From positions 515,659-579,658 of the forward strand of contig NZ_CP038033.1 of NCBI RefSeq assembly GCF_004421105.1: 64,000 nt of DNA, read 5' to 3'. Under the pieces are notes generated by a model. That model was not told the DNA's origin and ran no database searches. It saw only the letters and a program-made list of their open reading frames with translations. The translations under genes and the position numbers were made by a program. This stretch comes from Nitrosococcus wardiae. Its GTDB lineage: Bacteria > Pseudomonadota > Gammaproteobacteria > Nitrosococcales > Nitrosococcaceae. Positions 8,587-17,705 of the stretch are shown here, piece by piece; the first letter of the stretch is position 1; each line of letters starts with the position of its first letter.

Positions 8587-9412
8587 ATGAATATATGCCC
8601 CATTCTTACCTATCACTCGCAAGTTATCGAAAGCGCATCCTATGTCCAAAATGCCCATATCGCGTTAGCTGAAGATTTGAGGCGTATTCATGGGACAGGA
8701 AAAAAAAATCATTCCCCTTCAATTGCTTGTAGATTTTTTATTAGGCCAATGCAATATTGATCTTGATCACTCCATATGCATCACCTTTGATGATGGGCCG
8801 GATTTTGATTTTTATGATCTTGAGTATCCCGGCCTTGGGCTACAGCGCAGTTTTCTTAATATCCTCAATGAGTTTCAAGAAGAGGTCGGCGACAAACAAC
8901 CAAAGATACAGGCGACTAGCTTTGTGATAGCTAGCCCCGAGGCGCGCACAGCGATAGATAATAGTGCCCTGTTGGGTAAAGGATGGTTAAGTGACAACTG
9001 GTGGAGAAAAGCTGAGCAATCTAGCCTAATTGAAATACAAAACCATAGCTGGGATCATCGACACCCAAGCCTTGCTAATTTAGATAGAGGAGACATGCTT
9101 GGTAATTTTTGGTGTGTTGATGACTTTGACAGCTGCAAACTTCAAGTTATCCAGGCAGGTAAAGTCATCCGAGAGCGGCTAGGTGGGAAGAGGCCCAACT
9201 TATTTGCCTATCCCTATGGGCAAGCGAGCGACTATCTCAGGCATGAATTCTTCCCCCACTTTATCCCTATACACGGAATCCGGGCGGCCTTTTCAACACA
9301 ACCGGAATATGTCCATAAAAACAGCGAGCGCTGGTTCTTACCTCGATTTGCCTTCCTCGAGCACTGGCAAAGCGGCATGGAGCTAGAGGCAATCATTCGT
9401 GGCAAATTCTAG
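8587..9412 (+). CDS. Polysaccharide deacetylase (NodB-like), interrupted by a frameshift in an A9 run
   Basis: A predicted carbohydrate esterase family 4 enzyme. NodB motifs are TFDDGPDFDF, then HSWDH (metal ligands) and FAYPYGQASDYL. The unbroken frame starts at an ATG at 8690 (240 aa). The natural N-terminus, starting at the ATG at 8587 (MNICPILTYHSQV...ALAEDLRRIH), is in another frame. The two join smoothly if one A is removed from the nine-A run at 8700-8708 (RRIHGTGKK to IIPLQLLVDFLLG). So this is a frameshifted gene, a slippage-controlled gene, or a sequencing error. It is divergent from the protease and convergent with the methyltransferase at 9433. Confidence 0.8.
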
Positions 9413-9432
9413 ACCTCCAAAAATAATCTCTA

Positions 9433-9981
9433 TCAGAAGCGGTAACAGTCAAAATACATGCTGATACTCTCATCAGGGCGCCTCAAATCCAACCCTCGTA
9501 GCTCTGGGGCTTCGCTTTGCCTATAATTGACTTCCTTAGCATGAAACCCGCACTCATTAAGTATCCCAGTCAAGGTTTTGCGATCATAATGAAATTGCCC
9601 CGCCAAACGGATGCCAAGATTAAATACTTCACATGCAGATTGGGTTTTCAAGGGTATGCCGACAAACTGCTTCCAAGTGGCAACCAACCATTCTGGCTCA
9701 TAGAGATAAGCCCTCGTCAACTTTTCCAAGTCTGGAGTCAATAGCCGTATGATACCACCCGGCTTCAGGACCCGGTGGCATTCTCGCAAGAAAAGATAAG
9801 CGGAGTCCAAATCGAGCTGGACTATAAAATCCTCGGAATACATCAAGCCTGCACATGCAGTCTGAAAAGGCATGTTAGCGGATAGATCCGCCACTACCTC
9901 GGGCCTGTAGGAGGCGTCCAAATCAACGTTAATCCAACCTTCTAACTTTTCTTGGCCACAACCGAAATTGATCTTGACCAT
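9433..9981 (-). CDS. Class I SAM-dependent methyltransferase
   Basis: A small methyltransferase of 182 aa. Motif I is INFGCGQEKLEGWINVDLD at residues 4-22 (the usual acidic residue follows as D20/D22), and the post-motif RECHRVLKPGGIIRLLTPD lies near residues 86-104. This FGCG...GWINVD type is common in glycan clusters, where it methylates sugars or lipids. It lies 6 bp after the 617-aa glycosyltransferase-like gene and is surely co-transcribed with it. The substrate is unknown. Confidence 0.85.
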   Translation of the reverse strand: MVKINFGCGQEKLEGWINVDLDASYRPEVVADLSANMPFQTACAGLMYSEDFIVQLDLDSAYLFLRECHRVLKPGGIIRLLTPDLEKLTRAYLYEPEWLVATWKQFVGIPLKTQSACEVFNLGIRLAGQFHYDRKTLTGILNECGFHAKEVNYRQSEAPELRGLDLRRPDESISMYFDCYRF

Positions 9982-9987
9982 AAATTT

Positions 9988-11841
9988 CTAGCTGTTTTCT
10001 TTACAAAAATTCCATAGCAACGGCCATATCTTCAATGCCGAAGCAAACTGGCGAAGCATAGTTCTGACTAGCGCTACCTGGACGGCTCTCTCACTGCCTG
10101 CAGCAACCTCGGGAATGAGCTGCTCTTCACGATGGACTAAGGCGTTACTGCCCGCTAGCAATAGGCGTTTCACATCACTGGCCCAATAGGGGGGCTGATT
10201 TTGGTAGGTATCTAATTGGGTTTGCAAATGATTTACCTTTCCAACTCTAGCGTGAATAAGGTTTTCTTCAATCCCCGCTGTAAGAACATCCTCATTCGCA
10301 TCCGCTAAACCCAAATAAGTTTCTGCTAAAAAAGTTAACCTTTGGAAGGAATCATTGGCATAGCAATTCCCCATGGAATTGTTGGCCACATCCGCTAAAA
10401 ACCCTAGCACACCTACATTTTCAGGCTTGTCTAAGGATTCTTGATTCCAAGTTCGTTCAGGTTCAGGAAGATGCAGTAATCCCCACGGAAACTCAAGTGC
10501 CACTGAACTCGGATATAAAGCTTTAACTAAGGTTCCAAATAAGTGATCCTCGTTGCGAAAATAGGGACTTGTACAGGGCAGCATCTCCTGATTGTCAAAC
10601 CCCGTAAGGGTGCTGAGCAGCGAAGTAGTGGGTAAAAAATGAAATGAGGAAGATCCCAACCATAAATGCCGGCTAGCACGTAATATCTCATAAGCTTCTA
10701 GATTCTCAACCAGCTGCGATCTTGCTGACCCCTCAAGTTCATATATCCAGCTGGTTGAGACGGTTCCAGGATCGCCGAAAACCCCACATTGAGTTAAAAG
10801 AATTTTGGAATCGGCATGTAAAGTCTCTATTTGATCACTGCCAAGATCTTTAAAGGCCTGCTCCTGCAGTTTAACTGCAGAAAAATGATGAATCGCCTTA
10901 TCGATAGAACAGCCAAGAACCTCGGAAGATTGTTCGATAGGATCGATATTGGATACCGTAGTTCTTGCTAATAGATCAGCCCGATCCAGAAAAAATTGAA
11001 CTTCCCGTTGTCTTTGTGAAATTTCCAACCTATTTTGATGGTGGGGGGCCAGGCGAGTCTGGCAAATCATGTCATCGTCAATGGTCAGAAACCGCTTCCC
11101 AGCAGTTAACAATAACATGTAATTCCAGAGTCTGCCCCCAGAAAAACGGGTATCCTCCTCATGGCCGCCTAACAACCATTGGATGGTTTCCTGATGTTCT
11201 GGAAAGGCACTGATCAAGGTAGTGATGCGTTTTTGCTGTTCTTCCCGCCCGTAATAATGGATATCGAGATGATGATTCTTGCTGATCTCTCCTACCACTA
11301 TCTGATTCTTAGCCCTATTTTCTGGACTTCTGGAATCATCCATTACTAAATACCGATAGTGCCGCCCATGGTGAGATTCACTCTCAGCAAAACTTTTCAC
11401 TAAACGGGCTAACTGCTTGGGTCGGTCGCAAGTACGCACCAAAATCCCAAACAAAGGGGTTTGATGGGAAACTCTGCCCTTATACTGCAAATTTGCAACT
11501 AAATCCTTGGCTGAAATCATAAAGTGCTGTTCAATAAATTTATTAAAAACTTGGCTGATTTCAGACTGGCGCTCCGCCAGCGCCGGATTCATTTTCTTTA
11601 TTTGGGCAATATGGTCTTCAAGTGTTCTAAACTGCCGACAAAGCTGGAGGATCTGAAATACTTCTACAGAAACTACTACCCTATTATCAGTCCGCTTACT
11701 CTTTAAAAGGAGCCGCCGTCTTGGTAAGGGAAAAACAACACAATTATCAAACGCCCATAATCCCTGTGCCTGGTGGGCGGCAGTAACTGTAGTGGGGCCC
11801 TGGCTAAAATTCCGGGAATAATTGTCATTTTTCTCAGTCAT
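9988..11841 (-). CDS. Large GT-A-like glycosyltransferase of unknown specificity
   Basis: A 617-aa protein with no close family I can name. Residues about 20-115 form an N-terminal region with PLPRRRLLLKS, then SVEVFQILQLCRQFRTLEDH, which could be a small carrier-recognition domain. From about residue 128 it has glycosyltransferase-like features: FGILVRTCDRPKQLARLVKS, YLVMDDSRS, and a DDD metal-binding motif in KRFLTIDDDMICQ. The DDD, read with the RTCDRP start, argues for a GT-A catalytic core. The last 250 residues are helical and unassigned. It is the first gene of a two-gene unit with the methyltransferase at 9433. Confidence 0.65.
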   Translation of the reverse strand: MTEKNDNYSRNFSQGPTTVTAAHQAQGLWAFDNCVVFPLPRRRLLLKSKRTDNRVVVSVEVFQILQLCRQFRTLEDHIAQIKKMNPALAERQSEISQVFNKFIEQHFMISAKDLVANLQYKGRVSHQTPLFGILVRTCDRPKQLARLVKSFAESESHHGRHYRYLVMDDSRSPENRAKNQIVVGEISKNHHLDIHYYGREEQQKRITTLISAFPEHQETIQWLLGGHEEDTRFSGGRLWNYMLLLTAGKRFLTIDDDMICQTRLAPHHQNRLEISQRQREVQFFLDRADLLARTTVSNIDPIEQSSEVLGCSIDKAIHHFSAVKLQEQAFKDLGSDQIETLHADSKILLTQCGVFGDPGTVSTSWIYELEGSARSQLVENLEAYEILRASRHLWLGSSSFHFLPTTSLLSTLTGFDNQEMLPCTSPYFRNEDHLFGTLVKALYPSSVALEFPWGLLHLPEPERTWNQESLDKPENVGVLGFLADVANNSMGNCYANDSFQRLTFLAETYLGLADANEDVLTAGIEENLIHARVGKVNHLQTQLDTYQNQPPYWASDVKRLLLAGSNALVHREEQLIPEVAAGSERAVQVALVRTMLRQFASALKIWPLLWNFCKENS

Positions 11842-12109
11842 CGTTTTTCCGTCCAGCCTCTTTAATTTGCCGGTAATGTGGGTTCATGCCAGAAATCCTC
11901 TACTGGAATCCAATACCCTATCCCCGATCGCTAATTCATATCTGGTTTTAGCTAGGGAAATTCCCTATAACCCTGAAGCAGCGATGCCGTAGGGTACGCT
12001 CATAATTTAAAATAGCTTGGAACTGAATAGGTAATCATGCAGCCATAAACCCTCTAGGGCGAGGGCTCTACCCAGAGGCAGTATAACCAACAATAAACCG
12101 GAGTAAAAC

Positions 12110-14314
12110 TTGGACAAAAACAGCACCGACCTGCCTACCGCCAGGAAGCAAGCCCAACCGTCCCCGGCATCGCCCCTAACCGCAGCTCATATCCCGAAAG
12201 GGGTCCTGCTCCACATCCTCCACAGCTGGGGCGGTGGTATTGCCCGCTGGACTGAGGACTTTATCCGACACTGTCCCGAGCAGCGCAACCTCATCCTGTA
12301 TTCTCGCAGCGACCGCAATGTTTTCGGCCATACCTTAGAACTGGTGGACCCGGCCTATCCAGAAACACCCCTTGCGGCATGGAAACTCACCCCTCCGATT
12401 CCTGCTACCGGTATTACCCACTCCCAATATGGGGCCATACTCTCAGACCTCCTCACCGGCTTGGCGGTGGAGACCGTTGTTGTCTCCTCTCTAATTGGGC
12501 ATTCCCTGGAAGCCCTCACAACCGGCCTACCCACCCTGCGAGTGCTGCACGATCTCTATCCCTACTGCCCGGCTATGTTCGGTTACTTCAACGCCCCCTG
12601 CCAGCAATGCAATGAGGAAAGCCTCACTACTTGCCTACGGTCCAATCCCCAGAACGAATGCTGGCACAACTCCGTAACCGAAGACTGGCTCGCTATGCGC
12701 CGGGCTTACGCGGCCGCGCTCCTCAAACCCGAAGTTCGCCTTGTGGCCCCTAGCTACACGGCACAGGATAGGCTGTACCGGCTTTATCCCGAAATCGCCC
12801 GCAAAGCTTGTCATTTCATTGCCCACGGCATTGACCCAGCAAGAATGGGTTGCCCTAATCGCCCCCCTCTACCTCTTACAGAAGAAGGTGGGGGAAAGCG
12901 CATCCAAGCAGATAAAACCCGCAAATTGCGGCTCCTCGTCCCCGGCCGCTTGGAACCTCATAAGGGCCTACCACTGTTGCGGGACGCCCTACCTCAACTC
13001 GCCGATCAGGCTGAACTCCTCCTCCTTGGCTGTGGCATGTTCGGCCAATCCTTCGCTGCCATGGAGGGTATCACTCTCATCCCGGACTACGACTTCGCCG
13101 ATCTAGGTCCCTTAGTTCAGGATTTCGCACCGGATTGTGCTCTCCTCCTCTCCACCCTGCCGGAAACTTTCAGCTATACCCTCAGCGAAATGTGGGCGCT
13201 GGGCATCCCTACTCTCGCCACCAACCTAGGCGCTTTCGCCGAGCGCATCCACCACGGCATAAACGGCTTCCTCTACGAACCTGACGTTCACAGCTTGACC
13301 GAATTGGTTGCTTCCCTGGCCCAGGATCCCACGCCCCTCATCCACGTCGCCCGCCATCTAGGCACCCACCCCGTACGCCAGGCGAAAGACATGGTAAAGG
13401 ATTACCAGGCCCTGCTGCCGACCCCGAGCAAAACTGGAGGTCCCGGAAGCTGGCTGGCCCTAGGCATCGAAGGCGCCCAGACCCACTACCATTCAAACTA
13501 TACAATGCTGGAACAGGAAGTTATTCGCCAGGCTGGGGAATTAGAAAAAAACCGCCATCAGCTTGAGCAAACAAGTCATACCCTTATTCATCACCAAACC
13601 CGTGCCGATGTGCTAGAGCGGGAACTGACAGCCCTGCGCCACTCCAACTCCTGGCGCGTGACTGCGCCCATCCGGGCCATCATCCTGGCTTTCCGTGCCT
13701 TCCGTACCCGCTGCCACCAAAATTCAGTGAACCAGACATCTCCTCCTCCGCCCCGTGACACTTCCGCCAGCCTGGAGGGCCCAGACAAGCTCCCCAGGAA
13801 TGAACTTGAACCCGACCGGGCTCTCGGGGAACAAATCAGGGAAAGCGCCCATCACCGTCTCAAGCTCCGTACCCGTCTGAGAGAACAGCTTGGAATACCC
13901 GACGCCGCTCGCATTGTCTCGGGCATTGCCCAAAAAAACCAGCCTGACGCGGCGCAAGTGTTTATCCAAGCCGCAATCCAACAAGCAGGCAGCCAAAGGA
14001 ATCTGTATTTTTTGTGGCTGGAAAGAGATAACATGCTCCCCATCCCAGCGAGCTTAAAAGCGAGGGGACTGGCGATGGCTCCCCGCCGCTTGCACTTTGC
14101 CACCGATTCGCCGGGAGCAAATAAAGCAACCGCCTTTTCCCTCCCAGACTATCTGGCAGCTTCAGACTTAATCTACCTCCCCCAGGCGGGCGATGCAACC
14201 TGGCCCACGGCGGCTGAAATAGCACTGCTCAAGGTGCCGGTCATAAGTGTTCCGGCGGGAAATGATTTGACCGCAACACTGGCAACGGCATTATTGGAAT
14301 TTCGCCATGACTGA
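12110..14314 (+). CDS. GT4 glycosyltransferase fused to a coiled coil and a second partial GT4 domain
   Basis: A 734-aa protein starting at TTG with GGAG 7 bp upstream. Residues about 30-430 form a GT4 enzyme: LHSWGGGIARWTEDFIRHC at the N-terminus, LRVLHDLYPYCPAMFG, and the second Rossmann domain with LLVPGRLEPHKGLPLLRDAL and LPETFSYTLSEMWALGIPTL. Residues about 465-520 are coiled coil (QEVIRQAGELEKNRHQLEQ). The C-terminus (about 575-734) reads like the second half of another GT4 (RTRLREQLGIPDAARIVSGI, then PTAAEIALLKVPVISVPAGN) without its first half. A CxxC-type cysteine cluster (PCQQCNEESLTTC) lies near residue 165. It stands alone on the plus strand, convergent with the HAD gene. Confidence 0.85.
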   Translation: MDKNSTDLPTARKQAQPSPASPLTAAHIPKGVLLHILHSWGGGIARWTEDFIRHCPEQRNLILYSRSDRNVFGHTLELVDPAYPETPLAAWKLTPPIPATGITHSQYGAILSDLLTGLAVETVVVSSLIGHSLEALTTGLPTLRVLHDLYPYCPAMFGYFNAPCQQCNEESLTTCLRSNPQNECWHNSVTEDWLAMRRAYAAALLKPEVRLVAPSYTAQDRLYRLYPEIARKACHFIAHGIDPARMGCPNRPPLPLTEEGGGKRIQADKTRKLRLLVPGRLEPHKGLPLLRDALPQLADQAELLLLGCGMFGQSFAAMEGITLIPDYDFADLGPLVQDFAPDCALLLSTLPETFSYTLSEMWALGIPTLATNLGAFAERIHHGINGFLYEPDVHSLTELVASLAQDPTPLIHVARHLGTHPVRQAKDMVKDYQALLPTPSKTGGPGSWLALGIEGAQTHYHSNYTMLEQEVIRQAGELEKNRHQLEQTSHTLIHHQTRADVLERELTALRHSNSWRVTAPIRAIILAFRAFRTRCHQNSVNQTSPPPPRDTSASLEGPDKLPRNELEPDRALGEQIRESAHHRLKLRTRLREQLGIPDAARIVSGIAQKNQPDAAQVFIQAAIQQAGSQRNLYFLWLERDNMLPIPASLKARGLAMAPRRLHFATDSPGANKATAFSLPDYLAASDLIYLPQAGDATWPTAAEIALLKVPVISVPAGNDLTATLATALLEFRHD

Positions 14315-14418
14315 CTTCGGTTCGTTCTTTCCTTATCAGACTGGAAAAAAGTTTTAATGGTTAAGGGTTAAGGGAAGAAATCCCCAGCCTTCTTCTCCCC
14401 TCCAGGAGACCCCTCTGA

Positions 14419-16467
14419 CTAGAGGCTTGGAGAGAATCGACGCCGAATCCAGCGCCGGATACTCAGTGCCCGCAGAAACCAACCCAGCACCCAGCGAAAG
14501 TTCGAATCAACATCGGGGCAAACCAGTAATCCAGAGACCCAACCATTTTCCATCAGAAACTGGTGTAGTTTCTCCCGATGTTTCCTGGAAATGAAAGCCT
14601 TCAATACATCTCCGGAGGCTAACATCTGCTGTTTGTTGGAGAACCCCCCCGTACCAAAGGTCTCGTTATGATTGAGTTGAAAATAAGCCTGAGCTAGGAA
14701 AGAAGGAGGGCGTTGGATAATTTCCGACCAGATGTCCAGGGACATCGGCCGAAGCTCATCAGATGAATAGGCATGGGTACGCAGAAAATCGGCCCAAAAG
14801 GGTACCGAATCCAATACCCCGGCCTGAAAATGGCGGATGCAAGCTTCGTATATCTGATTTTCCCCCTCATCCACATGACGATGAATTTGAACGTCCTCCT
14901 TGTCTATCTCATAGCCTATCACGCTGCCATAGGGGGAATTACACAGCATCTCCACAGGAGCGACGAAATCTAGCAAGTGCCCATGGGGGTCGCCTCTGTT
15001 CAAATTAGGACCGAAAGCCTCTTTCCAAACATTTTCTGGTTGGATATTAAGAAAATGATTCAGACCCAGATAATAGCCCCGCAACTCCACTGAGGGCAGT
15101 GCATGGGCCAGATTATCCTGTATCGTCCCTCGCCAGCCGATATCCACAATCCCCACTCGGCCGGTTGTATCCAATAAACCGGTAGATTCCAAGTAGGCGG
15201 ATAATTGCTCCCGCTTGATATTTAAATGGCTCTCAATTTCCGTTCGGACCTCAGGATCATCAAGGAAAGCCTTGACCCGCTCGTCCTGCCAAGGATAGCG
15301 GATAGGTTGCTTCAGCTCCAGACCATGGCGAACTGCCTGCTCGGCGAATGCTGCCGACTCCATCCCCAGGGATTTCAACAGTGCGTGTAGAGACTGAATG
15401 CTGTATTGGTTCCACAGACGCATCAACTCCCCCAGGGATAACTCTCGCAGGGAACCGGCAAAAGTGGCGATGCGGCTAACTTGGAGCAACTGGGCGGGCG
15501 GCGGTGAAAACCCTAGCAAATCCGATTCTGCCAGACGGCGGTAGATTTCCATAAAAAGTTCACCTTCCCGAGTGAAGAAATACAACTTTTCTACCTGATC
15601 GGCTACCGCCCGTTCCATGATACCGGCGACAAAGCCCACCAACAGCAAGGAACACTTTCGGCCATAGTTGTAAATCTCCTGCTGCTCGCACTCTGAGGAA
15701 GGAGAAAAAGTGAGCAGGTTTTGGATCGCCGCTTGTAGCGCCTGGGGACGAGCGTCAAAATGGGCCTCCCGCTGCCGCCGTCTTTGGTGCTCCTCTTCCG
15801 GCTGGAAATGAATCGCCGCAACACCGGTTTTCTTTGCCGCCCGAACATCGGCATCAGGGTTGTCTCCCACATGCAGATGTTGGTCTGGCGAGACACCAAA
15901 CTGTTGGTGCAGATATTGGTAGAGCCGGCCGGAGCGCTTGTTCAGACCCACCTCACAGGACACCACCCCCTCCGCCGCTAGATGAACGATACCGTGATGA
16001 GCAAGCAAGGCCCGAACAGCTACGGCCGGCAGATAAAAGTCCGAAAGAAAGCACCGCCTAGCGGCAGGAAAGCGGGCTAACGCCCCGGCAATAGTCGGAT
16101 CCGGGTAAGAAACAAATTTTTCTTGGGAAATTTCCACCTGCTCCAGGGCCAGTAGCAACTGTTCCAGCGCTTCACTGCCCAAGGGAAAAGGCTCCAGTCC
16201 TGCCAGTGCCAACCAGCGCCGGTAAACATCCAAATGGCGGTATTCGTCATCCATGCCCTGTTGTCGGCTGCCGTCTCCCAGCTCCTTTTCCGCCTGCTGG
16301 CGCAATCGCAACAGCGTCCAGCTATCCCGCTTCTCAGGAAGTAGGTATTGGGCATAATTCAGCGCCACATAACGGCACACTTGCAGCTTCACACTATCGG
16401 GATGACAACGGCGACGCAGCAGGGTATCCCAGACATCAATGGTCAGTAATTCATAGTTTTGGCCCAT
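14419..16467 (-). CDS. HAD-superfamily hydrolase fused to a large uncharacterised C-terminal region
   Basis: Residues 1-230 are a HAD hydrolase. Motif I is TIDVWDTLLRRR, motif II is in RCFLSDFYLPA, the lysine is in EVGLNKRSGRLYQ, and motif IV is HVGDNPDADVRAAKKTG. The remaining 450 residues have no family I can name; they contain KLYFFTREGELFMEIYRRL and VGIVDIGWRGTIQDNLAHAL. HAD proteins of this long type occur in polysaccharide clusters, where the role may be dephosphorylation of a sugar or lipid intermediate. I chose the ATG at 16467 (682 aa); an adjacent GTG adds one residue. It is the last gene of the six-gene operon from 24601. Confidence 0.8.
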   Translation of the reverse strand: MGQNYELLTIDVWDTLLRRRCHPDSVKLQVCRYVALNYAQYLLPEKRDSWTLLRLRQQAEKELGDGSRQQGMDDEYRHLDVYRRWLALAGLEPFPLGSEALEQLLLALEQVEISQEKFVSYPDPTIAGALARFPAARRCFLSDFYLPAVAVRALLAHHGIVHLAAEGVVSCEVGLNKRSGRLYQYLHQQFGVSPDQHLHVGDNPDADVRAAKKTGVAAIHFQPEEEHQRRRQREAHFDARPQALQAAIQNLLTFSPSSECEQQEIYNYGRKCSLLLVGFVAGIMERAVADQVEKLYFFTREGELFMEIYRRLAESDLLGFSPPPAQLLQVSRIATFAGSLRELSLGELMRLWNQYSIQSLHALLKSLGMESAAFAEQAVRHGLELKQPIRYPWQDERVKAFLDDPEVRTEIESHLNIKREQLSAYLESTGLLDTTGRVGIVDIGWRGTIQDNLAHALPSVELRGYYLGLNHFLNIQPENVWKEAFGPNLNRGDPHGHLLDFVAPVEMLCNSPYGSVIGYEIDKEDVQIHRHVDEGENQIYEACIRHFQAGVLDSVPFWADFLRTHAYSSDELRPMSLDIWSEIIQRPPSFLAQAYFQLNHNETFGTGGFSNKQQMLASGDVLKAFISRKHREKLHQFLMENGWVSGLLVCPDVDSNFRWVLGWFLRALSIRRWIRRRFSPSL

Positions 16468-16486
16468 CACTTTCTACATTCCCTGT

Positions 16487-17698
16487 TTATACCTTCACAG
16501 CCGCCAGCGCCCGCCGCAGCCGATAGTAAACAAAGCGCACCAGCTTGCGGGGAGCAGGTGGCAAAAAAGCCAGACGCCCCCGATCCACCCCAGTTTCGGT
16601 GACAGGAAGGCGGGAGTTTCCAACCTCCCTTTTGGCGACCAGGGGAGGCCGGCGGTACAAGGGGGTAGGCGCTGGCCGTACCGATTGCACGCCCATCAGC
16701 CACTGATTAACCGTCGCCTGGAATTGCTCCAGCCCCCATTCCAGGGGCCGGTTCGCCATATAAGCGCTCCCTGCTCGGCCCATCGCTTGGGCCCGCTCGG
16801 GGGAAACCAAAATATCCATCACTCCCTGGGCAAGGGATTCCGGAGTGGGTTCGCACAACAACACCGCTTCTTCTGGAAAATCATATAATGTGTTGTCTCG
16901 GTGTACCTCCACCACCGGCAAACCGGCGGCCATCATTTCAAAGGGAACACGGGAGGGGTTGGTGGAACTGATGCACAGGCCTACGGTGCAGCGGTTATAG
17001 AGACGATTGCAATCCTCCAGACTCAATAGACCCAGGTTTTTATGCTCAAACCAAACCCGGCTGCTGGCCTTGGACCCATATAGGTAAACCTTCACCTCCG
17101 GCATACAATGCTTGATAATGCCCAAGGTCTCGATGCCTAGTTCCGCGCAGCGGCGGGGTTTGTCCGGCTGGTAGATGAGACAAACCGCCAGCTCCCGTTT
17201 CGGCTCTGGCAGCGGGCGATAAATCTCTAAATCGGCGCAGAAATCGAAATGGCTGGCGGCTACGCGGAATTGGCGGTCCAACAAGGCCGGCAACCAGCGG
17301 CCGATGGTAATCGGATAAAGACCGTAACGGTAAGAGTTCTCGGCCATGAGATAGCCATCTCCCATGGGATTGAACTGGGCTTCAAAATCCTGGACGAAAT
17401 AGGCTTTCACGCAAGGGAAGGGCAGGTCATGAACCACCCGGGCCGAATACCACACGGTGGCGAACACCATCTCGACCGGCTGAATATTGGACCAACCGGT
17501 ATGGACTTCTTGGAAGTCATACCCAAACATCCGTTTGATGTCCTTACGCAGACGAGCGCTGGAAAACTGCTCGGGATTTTCCAAGTATAAGAAGCAACGG
17601 TGACCCTGTTGTTGCAGATAATCCGCGTGCTGGAGAAAAGTACGGTGCCCCCCGGAACCTTCGATGAGACTAGGAATAAGCCAGGCTATGCTAGCCAT
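16487..17698 (-). CDS. GT4-type glycosyltransferase (WsaF-like)
   Basis: A 403-aa retaining transferase of the GT-B fold. The N-terminus shows WLIPSLIEGSGGHRTFLQHA, the usual glycine-rich donor loop. The second domain contains KVYLYGSKAS, then GLLSLEDCNRLYNRCTVGLC and the acidic motif SRVPFEMMAAGLPVVEV. The combination of VQDFEAQFNPMGDGYLMAE and the ISSTNPSRVPFEMMA segment resembles rhamnosyltransferase WsaF, a tentative call from memory. The C-terminal 70 residues are basic and disordered. It lies 7 bp after the methyltransferase at 17706 and 19 bp before the HAD gene. Confidence 0.82.
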   Translation of the reverse strand: MASIAWLIPSLIEGSGGHRTFLQHADYLQQQGHRCFLYLENPEQFSSARLRKDIKRMFGYDFQEVHTGWSNIQPVEMVFATVWYSARVVHDLPFPCVKAYFVQDFEAQFNPMGDGYLMAENSYRYGLYPITIGRWLPALLDRQFRVAASHFDFCADLEIYRPLPEPKRELAVCLIYQPDKPRRCAELGIETLGIIKHCMPEVKVYLYGSKASSRVWFEHKNLGLLSLEDCNRLYNRCTVGLCISSTNPSRVPFEMMAAGLPVVEVHRDNTLYDFPEEAVLLCEPTPESLAQGVMDILVSPERAQAMGRAGSAYMANRPLEWGLEQFQATVNQWLMGVQSVRPAPTPLYRRPPLVAKREVGNSRLPVTETGVDRGRLAFLPPAPRKLVRFVYYRLRRALAAVKV

Positions 17699-17705
17699 GT
17701 TCTAT

